Below, in pieces: positions 1-9,851 of a stretch of 64,000 bases of DNA (position 1 is the first letter of the stretch; every line of letters begins with the position of its first letter). The translations under genes were made by a program, and so were the position numbers. The notes beneath the pieces are model-generated. The model saw only the letters and a program-made list of their open reading frames with translations. It was not told the DNA's origin and made no database searches. Source of the stretch: Brachypodium distachyon. Lineage: Eukaryota; Streptophyta; Magnoliopsida; Poales; Poaceae. The stretch lies in contig NC_016132.3 of the NCBI RefSeq assembly GCF_000005505.3, forward strand, positions 29,650,914-29,714,913, given 5' to 3'.

Positions 1-693
1 CGCCGAGGACGGCTTTCCTTTCAAGAAAAGGAGGATGATATGGACATGCTAACCATGAATACGACCTTTGGTACCCTCAATTCTATAATATTTGACAAGA
101 TTTATAATCAGGTGAATTCAAGTAGTAATTGTCTTCATTGTCATACTTATGAAGAGACGGAGCTACTACTATCTTGTCTCGTTTTATTACGTTGGCATCC
201 TGTCGAGCTTTTCAAGTCCAAGGTCAAGATGAGATACGGTGGAGGCGAACGGGAGGGCTAACAAGAATCAAGCATTCATACAGCTGAGAGGGAAGGATTT
301 CAAGTGTACTTTCCAACAAATCAAACGGCACATGATTCGGAGCTTGCTAGAGAAAGATATCACGAATTAAAGTTGAATCCGATTCGGGTCCGAGCTGCCA
401 GGAGAACCGAATTTGTTTTAATCACCCAGGCCGCATCTGGAGTCCAAATCAAGCAAACAAGTACTTGTTGGAAAGGTAATTATAAGACCTTTCCAACGGA
501 TCTGGCCCCATCAAGAGATTCGACTCGTGCTGACCGTGACGGACAAAACAAGCTGACGGATCTGTTTTTCTGTTTTCTAAAGAGTTGTAGTTTGTTAGGA
601 AAGTTAGAGATAGAGTTCGATTTCGGACTCCTTATTCAAGGTGGACGAAAATATCTCTCCCTCCTCCTTTATATACCCCATGAGCCCCCCTAA
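1..693 (+). pseudogene. C-terminal part of gag-only element polyprotein, encoded in the LTR
   Basis: The frame open from position 1 runs through the polypurine tract (coding for a Q-E-x-E-D-D stretch) into the LTR and ends at 691-693, just after the TATA box. It corresponds to the last third of the 755-residue ORF at 34543-36810. It is broken only by one TAA at 259-261, where the other two LTR copies read CAA (Gln), a C-to-T change. No known domain is recognised in this tail. Confidence 0.7.
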
Positions 694-1078
694 GGAGCCT
701 TGGGTTTTGTTTAGTTAAAAGTTAGCCATCGCTACTACTTCGTGTAATTGCGTGTGTTGGTTAGACCACCTGTTTTACCGCTTTCGGAACCCTAACTTAT
801 CGTCTCGTTGAGACATTGGTTTGATATAGTATATTCGCAATTTTAGATTGCATCCGCTATTTATCTTGTTCTTGCTTGTTCTTCGATTGCTTGCAGGAAC
901 AAAGGCCTTCGTGGTCAGGTTGATCGTGCCCCCGCGTGATCAATAACCCTCTGGAGTTGGTGTATCGATTGCTAAGGCGCTGCCTCCTAGGTCGTAGTCG
1001 GATCGTCAACGTCACCTCCTACCCAAATTGAGAGTTACCAATCTCATCGAAAGATCGGGCCACCCCCGTCCCGTATCA
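36..1078 (+). repeat. 3' LTR (1043 bp) of gag-only Gypsy family
   Basis: It starts TGATATGGAC directly after the polypurine tract and ends CCCGTATCA. Its length equals that of the two LTRs at 34158-35200 and 38438-39480. A TATA box (TTTATATA) lies at 668-675. The 3' part, from about 670 on, is closely similar to the 3' part of the LTRs of the autonomous element at 44041-52316. The U3 part encodes the tail of the element's long ORF. Confidence 0.9.
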
Positions 1079-1079
1079 C

Positions 1080-2643
1080 GGGGACTCCCAGCTCGTGATC
1101 AACCAGGTGAACAAGGACTACGACTGCCCGCAGATGGCACCGTACGTGGAGGAAGTCCGCAAGCTAGAATGCAAGTTCAAAGGTTTGCGATTCGAGCACG
1201 TCAAGCGGAAGGATAACTTTGCTGTTGACGAGCTGGCCAAGATGGCAGCAGAGCGCCGGAAGCCTCCGGTGGGGGTATTCTACCAGAAGCAAGCGGCTCC
1301 TTCAGTCGACTGCCGGGGACGCCCCTCAGGCAACCGAAGGAACCCCCGCAACAGCAGGGGTCCATGCCGCTGATATAGCGGCATGCATTGGCAGGGAGAT
1401 CCCTCCCTGGGTGGTGGAAAGCGCCCGTTACTTGAAAGGGGAGGCTCTCCCGGAAGATGACGTTGCCGCGGAGCGAGTAGCGCGGCAAGCCAAAATGTAC
1501 ACTGTGTTGGATGGAAACCTCTACCGCAGGCATGCAAACGGGGTCAAGCTTATCTGCGTGCCGCAAGACGAAGGGCACGCACTGTTGGAAGAAATACATC
1601 GAGGCATATGCTCACACCATGTGGCCTCCCGGGCTTTAGCCGGCAAAGCATTTCGGCACGGTTTCTACTGGCCAACGGCCCTGGCCAACGCGGAGCGGCT
1701 GGTGAGGACGTGTGAGGCTTGCCAGTTCCACTCGAAGAAGAGCAACCAGCCGGCGCAGGCCCTACACGTCATCCCTTCCTCGTGGCCGTTCGCGGTTTGG
1801 GGGCTCGATATCGTTTGCAAGCTGCCGAGAGCGGTTGGTGGTTATGAATATTTGTTCGTGGCCATCGACAAGTTCCCCAAGTGGGTAGAAGTGGAACCAG
1901 TGCGGAAGGTGACCGCCCGGGCGGCCATCAAGTTCTTCAAAGGTATCGTGTGCCGGTTTGGTGTGCCTAACGGCATCATGACCCACAACGGCACACAGTT
2001 CACGAGCGAAGTGTTCCAGGCCTATTGTGAGGGCTTGGGCACTAAGTTGCACTTCGCGTCCGTTGCTCATCCGAGGAGTAACGGGCAGGCGGAGCGAGCC
2101 AACGCAGAAGTGCTGCGGGGGCTCAAGACGAGAACCTTTGACAAGCTCAAGGGCCACGGGAAACACTGGGTTGAAAAATTCCAACCCGTGCTGTGGTCAA
2201 TCAGGACCACACCTAGTCGGGCAACGGGCGAGACTCCTTTCTCTCTTGTCTACGGGGCAGAAGCGGTGTTGCCCCTCGAGCTCAAGCACGGATCCCCCCG
2301 AGTATGCGCGTACGGCGACACAAGCCAACACGAGCAAAGGGTCGACGATCTAAACTTCATTGAAAAACTTCGATGCCGGGCTGCTGTGCGAGCCGCGCGC
2401 TACCAGCAGGGACTCCGTCGTTACCACGACAGGTGAGTCCGTCCCCGGGGGTTCGAGAACGGAGACCTTGTCCTGCGCCGGATACAAGGAACAAAGGCCG
2501 GGAACAAGTTGACTCCAGAATGGGAGGGCCCCTTCCGGGTAGTGCAGGTGACCAGACCGGGGGCTGTCCGGCTGGAAACCGAAGACGGCTTGCCGGTGCC
2601 AAATAGCTGGAATATTGAGCACTTGCGCAAGTTCGACCCGTGA
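1080..2643 (+). pseudogene. Gypsy pol fragment: RNase H end and integrase
   Basis: The first frame (1080 to about 1310) ends an RNase H domain (VINQVNKDYDC, then the KRKDNFAVDELAKMA stretch). After a frameshift near 1310 the integrase follows in the frame open from 1219. It has an H-x-H...C-x-x-C zinc finger at about 1605-1735, a catalytic Asp in GLDIVCKLP, and a catalytic Glu in the QAERANAEV segment. The middle catalytic Asp, normally in TDNGTQF, reads THNGTQF. An in-frame TGA interrupts the C-terminal domain at 2434-2436; the frame then runs to a final TGA at 2641-2643. The product is not functional as it stands. Confidence 0.88.
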
Positions 2644-2913
2644 AGCGGCGGAGCCCGACCCTCAGGTGATGCCGCCGATGCATACCTCTCGCACTAGTGT
2701 AGCCGGGCAGCCCCCGTGTGTAAACCACTAGTTATTGTGAATAAAGATAAGTGTTTCTTTCCAGAACTTTAAAGTTGCCTTGCTTATTTGTATGTTCCCC
2801 CTTCGTTTGTCTCCTGCTTTTCATGCACGGAAGTGTCTTTCCATACTTGGTTGTGAGCAGGGGGCTGCTGGAGCCTCGAAAGCGAAAACCCCATTGCCGG
2901 ATCACTCCGCCGC

Positions 2914-3033
2914 GGGGCATGCAGTCGTCGGGTTAACCACGACGTGCATCATGGGACATGCAGTTGCCGGGCCCCCCGCAACGTGCATCACGGGGCACAC
3001 AGTTGCTGGGCTCCCCGCAACGTGCACCCCGGC
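2914..3033. repeat. Tandem repeat, about 40-bp unit, three copies, hairpin-forming
   Basis: Three consecutive units share the pattern GGG(G/A)CA(T/C)(G/A)CAGT followed by a short inverted repeat (for example GTTGCCGGG...CCCGCAAC) and CGTGCAYC. Each unit can fold on itself. Boundaries are by eye. Confidence 0.65.
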
Positions 3034-3505
3034 TGGGAAATAGAGTGCTCACGACCAAGTTTGGCATCAATCCTCTTCCGTGCCCGGGGCTGAGAGGCAG
3101 GATATTACTCGTGTTGCTTTATGTATTTTCGTGAATTTCGAAAAAAAATTGCAGCACCTTGGTCCTTGTAAGAATCTAATATGCAGGAAAAGGTGGAATC
3201 TTACGCACTGTAATACCCGTGGGCTGCCCACGGGTCGCAGCATGTGGTGCCGGGCGACCGCACCACAAGGGACTCACCGCACTCCGAGGCTCTTGACTCG
3301 GGAGGGCGCCGCCACGTGTGCCACCACAACTTGGCATGCAAGGTGGCGAAAACTGTACCACATGTTGAAGGGAGGGATGCCATGGGTGCTGCGTTGATCC
3401 GTCGCGTGCGGTGGCAAGCCTCTCCCCCGCGCCAATAAAAGGCACGCCCCAGCCATGGAACGGCTCAGAGCGAAGCCGAGAAAGGGGCTGTTAAGGCGGG
3501 CGGCG

Positions 3506-3927
3506 CCGCGGAGGCGCGATGGGGGTGCATTCCATCAGCGCCTAGCGCCGATGGGTGCACTGCCATCACGCCCTGGCCGCGTCACCCCATCGAGCCCGCC
3601 CCGAGGGGCGTCGCAGAGGCACGGTGGTAGTGCATGCCATCCACGCTCCGCGCCGACGGGTCCACTGCCACCGTGCCCTTGCCGCGCCTCCTCAAGCGAG
3701 CGGCTCCTAGGCAAGGGCTACCGCGGAGGCACTGTGGTGGTGCAATCCATCGGCGTCCGGCGCGGACGGGTGCACTACCGCAGTGCCCCTGCCGCATCCC
3801 TCCAGAGGACACCTCCGCAAGGAGTAGGGGCTGCCGCGGAGGCACTATGGTGGTGCATGCCATCCGTGCCTCGCGCCGACGGGTGCACCATCATAGTGTC
3901 CCTGCCGCATTCCCCTAAGAGAGCCCC
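3506..3927. repeat. Tandem repeat, about 110-bp unit, four copies, each an imperfect palindrome
   Basis: Units begin near 3506, 3612, 3722 and 3834. Each carries an arm such as GGCACTGTGGTGGTGCA and, about 20-30 bases later, its near-complement (TGCACTACCGCAGTGCC). The arms vary between units with several compensating changes. The ORFs seen across the block are by-products of its GC richness. Confidence 0.7.
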
Positions 3928-4786
3928 ACTATAGATGCGGGTCGCTGTGAGGACGCTGTGATGGCGCCGGTGCCGGTGTTCGTCGTCCGTTCCGGCCCAT
4001 CACCGCATCCCTGCCGCGGCCCTCGAGCAGTTTTGCTCCCAGGCAGCGAGGACAGCCGCGGGAACATCGTGGCATCCTTGCCGCCCGCTTTCGGCGGTGG
4101 TGGCGAGGAAGCCATGATGTCCCTGCTGCGGCCCTCAGACGGGTTTGTTCCAAGGAGCGTGGATGGCCGCGGCGTCCCCGCTGCTTCCCTTTGTCTGGCA
4201 CTTTGTAGGGATCACGAGCCAGGAGTGTGCCTCCGATGAACGCTTCGGGCGCAAAACTGAACGAAAAGCTAAGTACTGACACCTAAATGGCGAACCCACT
4301 AAGAACTGAACGTAATTGAACCCTGTCTCGCCAGGTGTGGCCCCGGATCCTGCGCGTAGCTGGAGTGTTAGAAGGACGCTTGCGGGGGGAGTGCGCTCCC
4401 CGTGTGGCTTCCCGGGTCCGTCCCGAAAGGGCACGGCTTGGAGTAGTTACCCCGCAAGTGTAGTGGCTCCCCGCTACCGCTTGATCCCAGGTCGGCACTG
4501 CGGGTCCGTCCCGGGTCCCTGGTCTGGTCAAGGGTGAGGCGCACGAGTCCCCGGTAACACAAGGCAAAACACGCAAAGGCTGGGGGAGTCACCCCGCGAG
4601 GCAGCACCGGGAACAAGGAATAAGAACTTAAGCAAATTAAAGAGCTTGAATTGTCTAAGTGTTGAACGGTTACATAAGCTAATGGAAAAATAATTGTTCA
4701 AGCGGTGCCAAGCGCCACACTTGCAGGAAAAACAAACAAAAGGAGATACATTGGAAAGCAGCAGGGACGGCTGGGGGCTGCGGCAA

Positions 4787-6339
4787 CTAGTTGCCGGCGT
4801 CTTCGGCCGGGGGCTCCGGGGATGGCTCGGGCTCCGGCTTCCTTTGCATCCGCTCGACCACCTCGTCGACGAACCCGTGCACCGCTTGGGTGTGCGTGGG
4901 CTCGTCCTCGCTGTCCGACCAGGCGTCCAGCAGGGACTCGAAGGGAAACCCCTGGTCCCGGAGGTGTATCCTTGGGAGGATTGTCCCGGCAACCTCCCGA
5001 GCGCAGTTGGCGACTTCGTTGGCGCCGTACTGGGCGATCCAGACGTCGAGCGCCCCAAGCTTCCCCACCAAGTCAGAGAAGAAGGGGATCAACGTCGAGA
5101 CATCCGCGCCGTCCACCTCCGTTGCCTGCAGCTCGAACTTGGGTAGCAGATCGCACAGCGCCTGGGCAATCTTGAGAAGCTTATCGGTCTCGATCTTCCG
5201 CTGACCGATCAACGTGCCGTGGTGAAGCCGAGCATTGACGGTAGTCTCCTTGGCCTTGCGGAGGCGGCCCGCTAGCTTCACGAGCTCTACAGCCTTGGCC
5301 GCGTTGTCCTCGCCGGCCTTGGCGAGCTGCTCCTGAACAACGGCCAGTTGGGTCTCGAGCCTGGCCACTCTGTCCTTTACGGAGCCAAGCTGGATCTCGT
5401 GCCAGGCCACTGCTCCCACCGTGTCCTCAGTGGCCTTGACCTGTGCCTCCAGCTTGACGCGAAGGCCTTGAATCTCGCCGCGGTAGTTGGCGATCAGGTC
5501 GCTCTTCTCATCCAGCCGGGCCTGGGCCGCCGCAAGCACCCCGGCATGCTCCTTCTTGGTCGCCTCGAGGGTTGCCGCCAGCAAGTCCAGCTCCCCTTGA
5601 AGCTTCGTGAGCTGGGCCTCCAGCTGCCGGTGGAGTTCGGCTTCCGGGACGACCGGTTCCTCGGCGTCCTCTAGGGCTTGTCGGGCAAGACGCCCCTCCT
5701 CCCTAGCGAGGCGCGTCTCCTCGCGCAGCCGGGAGAGCTCTTGCCGTTCCCTCTTCACGGCTTCCCGGACCTCGCCAAGTTGGTTCTTGGCAACGGCATG
5801 GTGCTCCCTCACCTCGTTGAAAGAGGTGACGAAGGCTTGCTGTTGGTCCCTGACGGTGTCCAGGAGCCCGTGCCCCCGCTCGAAGATGCTCGGATCCCAG
5901 GTGATAGGATTCCAAGCTAGCCCAGCGAGGGTGCCGAGGTCAGTGTTGGGGAGGGCAGCCGAGGACGACGAAGCTCCCGCTGCCATTGTAGGGCTGTGCG
6001 GGGGGTCGCCCGCCTGCTCAGGGGGATCCTGTCGTCCTCCCCCGGCAGCTTCCCCTTCACCCGCGCCCAAGGACCCCGGGGCTGGAGAAACCTCCCTGTC
6101 CCCGGCAGGAGCCGTTCCTTGCTGGGCGGCGGGCAAGCCCGCGCCAGCCGCGCCCGCAGCTGTAGGCGCGTCACTGGTCACCGGCCCGGTGGGGGCGGTT
6201 GCCACCACTGCCGCTGTCACCGGCGCGGCGGGGCTTGGTGCGAGAGTCAGTTCCGGCTCCTCTGCCGCCCTCGTGATCCCGACGACAGGGTCAAGGTCAA
6301 CCACGGTGACGTCCGCTCCCGGTGCGGGCACACTCGTGC
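4787..6339 (-). CDS. Last exon of the Tat antisense gene: coiled-coil protein
   Basis: The frame is open from the acceptor at 6339/6340 to the TAG at 4787-4789. The first ~100 codons are Ala/Pro/Gly-rich. Then come about 300 residues with dense E/R/L/A heptads (for example RERQELSRLREETRLA) that predict a long coiled coil, then an acidic tail with a PEPEPSPEPP stretch. Upstream splicing gives a PPTLQ-GTSVPAPGADV junction without breaking the frame. It could be a structural or nucleic-acid partner protein; no enzyme motif is visible. Confidence 0.65.
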
Positions 6340-6415
6340 CTACAGCAATAAGAAGTGTGAGGATCGACAAGCAAGAGAGCTATCAGAAGCAGACAAGGGT
6401 GGCCAGAGCGATCAC
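6340..6415 (-). other. Predicted intron B of the antisense gene
   Basis: On the minus strand the donor is CAAG/GTGATC and the acceptor is TTGCTGTAG/GCACG. It is 76 bp long and phase 1; both flanking frames remain open when it is removed. Confidence 0.65.
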
Positions 6416-6511
6416 CTTGCAGGGTAGGTGGACTTGCGAGGGGGACTTCCACCGCCTCCCCCGTGCCGGCGGGAGCTTCCGAGGGGCCTGCCGCGGGCGA
6501 GTTGTTACCTG

Positions 6512-6587
6512 CTGAAAGAGAAGGTACGTTTGTATGGTTAACTAACGACTGAAAAAATGCAGCAAAGGAGAAGCAAAGGGGCCGTAC
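6512..6587 (-). other. Predicted intron A of the antisense gene
   Basis: On the minus strand the donor is AACTG/GTACGG and the acceptor is CTCTTTCAG/CAGGTAAC. It is 76 bp long, phase 1, with a pyrimidine-rich end. Removal joins ...RPTT to AGNNSPAAG in frame. Confidence 0.65.
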
Positions 6588-8416
6588 CAGTTGTCGGCCT
6601 CGCCCCCGTAGGGGCTGGGTCGTCGGCGGGCGCGAGGACGGCGCCGCTAGCCCCTGTGACGGTCGGGTCGGCGGCACCACCGGCGTCCGCGCGCGCCCTC
6701 TTGCTCGGCATAGCGGGCGGGGAGTCGCTCCTCCCCCTTTTGCTAGCACCCACCGGCGAGTTGGACCTGGGGGGGTTGCGACGGACCGCGAAGCCCCGGA
6801 AGACCCCCCGAGCGGGCAGGACCATAGGTGCCCGCTGGGTAGCCGCGTCTCAGGGCGTCGCGGGAGACGGTGGCGAAGCCGCTGCGGAACCAGGGGCCGA
6901 CCCCGGGGAGGCAGCCGGGGCACCCCTGGCGGCTGTCGCTGCTGAGGCCGTTGCTGGGTCGCTGGTGGCCCCCGCCGAGGCTTCGGCAGGTGCCACCGGA
7001 GCAGCTGCCGCCGTGGAGCTGGCGGCCGCTGCTAAGGCGGGTCTCGCATTGTGACTCCAGCGACCCTCACGGGCGCGGGCGCCGCCGAAGTACCGACGAG
7101 CGCCCCTGGAGGGGCTGCTGCCGCAGGGCGGGCGGCCGCTGCCGGGGCGGATGTCGCCGCCGAGGAGATAGCCACGGCCGCTGCGAACGTCCTTGATCTC
7201 TACACGATCAGGGGCGCGTTTTCACTGTCCTCATCGTCGTCGTCCACGGGGACGACTTCCTGGGACGCTGCAGCCTGGCCCGCCTCGTCATCCAGAGACT
7301 GGAGGGAGGGCCAGCTGGTCTCGGATTCGCCCCCGCTCTCCTCCAACACCTGCTTCTCGCGAGGTGCCGGTAGGGGAGCGTGCGGGGCCCGAGTGGGGGT
7401 GTCGTCCATCAACCCCCCTCGTTGCAGGGTGGGAAGGCGGCAACGATGTCGTTGAGCGCCACAACGCCGGCATGGAGGGAAAAGACCCCCGGCGGGAACT
7501 TTGTTGTTTGGAAGGTTTCGCCGAAGATCCCCCTCACCCACGTCCGGAGGGTTTCCAAGTCCATGCCGTCCTGATGGAGGCGTGTCCTGTCCCCGGGACC
7601 CGTGTACATCCAGGAGGGCCGGGAGCGCAGCTGGAGCGGCGCGATACGCCGATGGACGAAGGTGCGCGCCACGTCCACGTCGGTGAGCCCCGCTAGCTGC
7701 AGCGCCTTGATCTTCTCCACGATGGGGAGGAGATCGGCATCGCGGTGGTACATGTCCTGCCAGCCGCTGTGGGGTTGCGGCAGCTTCGTGGGCGAGAGGA
7801 TGAACTCTTGGGGGTCCTCCACTCGGACTAAGCACCAATCGCCCCGCCACTCCTTCTCAATCTTCTTCCCCGACCGGACGATGAACTCGGACTTCATCTG
7901 GTCGCGGGCGCAGAATACCACCCCCGACGACATCGCTTTCGCGTTGTCAATCCGGGGGTAGAAATAGTGGCGGAAGAGTGCCACCGACGGCATCACCCCC
8001 ACGAACGCTTCACAGAGGAATTGGAAGGTGGCGAGAAGAAACGGCGATGTGGGGTGGAGCTGTGCCACCTGCAGCTGGTACGACTCCATCAGTGCATGGA
8101 GGAACAGCAAGAACGGCGGCACCAGCCCGGTGAGGAGGAAGCGCGCGAACACCCGGAAGTCATTGTCCTGGTGCTCGACGCACGCCGGGAAGATCAGAGC
8201 CTCCCCGTGCTCGTTGAACTTGGAGGCGACGGCATGCCGGACCTTGTCCAGTGCCTCGCCGTTGTAGCCAGGCCGGTAGAAGGCGAGCGTGGCCCGCATC
8301 TCCCGCTTCTTCTGGTCTTTGGCGGCGCCTGCCTTGGTTGCCGCCTCACTCTTACTGGCCGTCGCTCTCTTAGAGACCTGCACCTCTTTCCCCTTCCTAA
8401 TGGTGGGGGGCGCCAT

Positions 8417-8822
8417 GGGGAGCAGGGGTTGATGCTAGAGAGAACACTTAGGTGCGAGATGCGAAGGAGGATGAAGGCGAAGGCTGTGGGGAATAGAGTG
8501 CTTTCCCCTTTTGGCAACAGTAAGAGTTTTATAACACCCGGCCGTTTGGTAACGGCCGGTTCCGTACCCTACGGGTGCACGGGGATAACTCCTAATCATT
8601 AGGAGTAATGCGCGGTGTGGCCTTAACTTCCCTGTTTAGGGGGGAAGTTAGGGCGGAAATCACGCGCCCACTACTCCGTCTGTAACGGCGTGGTGCTAGG
8701 GGCAACGAAGGGACGCGGGCCCGAGGCGAATCGCGACGCACGCGTCGGTTGTGGGCGTACGCAACCGACCTGAGGAAGGCTCGTCCGGGAACAGGTGATG
8801 CCGGCCCACGCTCGGGGGCTAC
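8417..8822. other. Promoter-side spacer of the antisense gene and polypurine tract
   Basis: This lies between the antisense start codon (8416) and the 3' LTR. It ends in CTCGGGGGCTAC (8811-8822), the usual polypurine-tract form of Tat elements directly before TGTCG. No other coding sequence is recognisable. Confidence 0.6.
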
Positions 8823-9851
8823 TGTCGCACCAGTGGCACCCGGGGTACCACCATTGTGCGACGCGTGGGCCCCGTCGCCGAGTTCCTGAGAGGATTTCAT
8901 CCCGGGCAGTAGCCGCGAGCAGCCCGGCAAGCTACCAACCCGGAAGGGCTAGCGGGGCTTCGGGGAATATTCCCGCTTGGGCACCTCCCGGGAAGCCGCT
9001 TCCCGGTAGGGGGGTTCCCGGGTGTGTTTGGCCTGTGCGCTTCCCGGGGAACGACTTGCCGGGAGGAGTTGCCGGGCGCAGGCTCCCGCCGCAAGGGTGG
9101 GGCCCAACGGACAGAGCAACTGCGCCACGCGGGCGCGTGGCGGGCGTCGGGTGCGCAGTCTCACCAGGGCGAGGAGTGAGGCGCACGGCGCATTAAATGA
9201 GCCGACAGGAGGGGCATTACCCGTCCAAATCAGGTGAACAGTGGTTGTCCAATCCTACCATTAGGGTTTTAGACCCCTAGCAGCGGAGGTGGCGTTCATG
9301 CATGCCACCAGCTCACCGAGGGGGAGTGGCGTCTCTCCCTGATCGACACTTGTAGTGCATGCACCGCGGCACCTGTGGTATCCCCTTCAGTATAAAAGGA
9401 GGACCCCCACCGACGGTCAAAGGGTTGGGTAGTTGAACGGTTCCACATTCGTCTACGGTTCGACGGTTGGATGGTTCCACGATTCCACAACTTGACGGGT
9501 AGGCGCACTCACACTTAGTCATTAGCAGTACCCTAGAGCGGTAAAGAGCACTTAGCCAAAAGGAGAGCGCCCGGGGACTCTTCCCCTGGCAACGTATAAA
9601 CACTTGATCTATAGTCAATACCAGTTCAGACAGGCAGGACATAGGGTTTTACACCTCCGGGTGGCCCGAACCTGGGTAAAAACGTGCGTGCATGTGTTCT
9701 TAGCTTGCGTGCATCCGGGGTGCATCACTTTGTAGGTTACGTAGGCCATCGGCCACGTCGGCGATCGCCGGAGCGATCCCCGATGCCCCTGCTGAACCTA
9801 AAAAGGGGGCGTGGCCGCACGCCCCCGGTGTAGGAGCCCCGTGCGACGACA
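8823..9851 (+). repeat. 3' LTR of Tat-lineage element (about 1029 bp)
   Basis: It starts TGTCGCACC and ends GACGACA, so the terminal inverted pair is TGTCG/CGACA. A TATA box (TATAAAAGG) is at 9391-9399. The beginning resembles the minus-strand LTR remnant starting at 39711, and the end resembles the remnant at about 63225-63646. It is flanked on the right by Copia coding sequence. Confidence 0.85.
9391..9399 (+). promoter_or_regulatory. TATA box of Tat 3' LTR
   Basis: TATAAAAGG, about 460 bp before the LTR end. A diverged counterpart lies near 63340 in the related remnant. Confidence 0.6.

Larger units (their letters stand above)
1..1078 (+). mobile_element. 3' end of a gag-only Gypsy element (internal tail plus 3' LTR)
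   Basis: The last 35 internal bases and a complete 3' LTR are present; the rest lies left of the window. The same sequence occurs in reverse orientation as the left end of the complete gag-only element at 34158-39480. The polypurine tract is at 23-35. The element interrupts the RNase H region of a Tat-lineage Gypsy polyprotein, which resumes at 1079, so it is the youngest layer here. The right-hand TSD copy should be the five bases at 1079-1083; its partner is off-window. Confidence 0.85.
2644..4786. other. GC-rich non-coding spacer of the Tat element
   Basis: This lies between the pol stop and the end of the antisense accessory gene. It holds two tandem repeat blocks (2914-3033 and 3506-3927) and a short perfect hairpin near 3218-3238 (ACCCGTGGG and its complement). 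Several overlapping ORFs here follow the repeats and show no recognisable protein. Confidence 0.7.
4787..8416 (-). pseudogene. Antisense accessory gene (aORF) of Tat element, spliced, frameshifted
   Basis: The gene runs opposite to pol. Its N-terminal part (8416 to about 7411) resembles the 'putative gypsy type transposon' family (PF04195-like), with the landmark FRVFARFLLTGLVPPF. A run of six Gs at about 7410-7415 (plus strand C run) causes a frameshift, after which an acidic stretch (VVPVDDDDEDSENAP) follows. A second frame change or stop occurs near 7200. A basic SKRGRSD...SKRARA region, perhaps a nuclear localisation signal, lies near 6710-6760. Two canonical 76-bp introns (6512-6587 and 6340-6415) join the last exons in frame. 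The final exon (4787-6339) encodes an Ala/Pro-rich linker and a long coiled coil. Function in the element is unknown. Confidence 0.75.
1079..9851 (+). mobile_element. Tat-lineage Ty3/Gypsy element, 3' part
   Basis: It contains, in order, the end of RNase H and the integrase on the plus strand, a long GC-rich spacer, an antisense accessory gene (4787-8416), a polypurine tract and a 3' LTR (8823-9851). A long region after pol carrying an antisense ORF with a 'putative gypsy type transposon' domain is typical of the Tat/RIRE2/Grande group. The 5' half lies left of the window. The element sits inside the RNase H coding region of the Copia element that follows; the right TSD copy should be 9852-9856 (AGTTG). 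Confidence 0.85.

Noticed and set aside
2914..3927. CRISPR-like spaced repeats
   Set aside because: Units are contiguous diverged tandem repeats with no unique spacers, in a plant retrotransposon.
3455..3934. 159-codon plus-strand ORF
   Set aside because: It follows the GC-rich palindromic repeat array and has no recognisable domain; several frames are open there by composition.
5607..6515. 302-codon plus-strand ORF
   Set aside because: It is the complement of the coiled-coil antisense exon, which has clear heptads and consistent splicing; this frame is Ser/Arg-rich shadow sequence.
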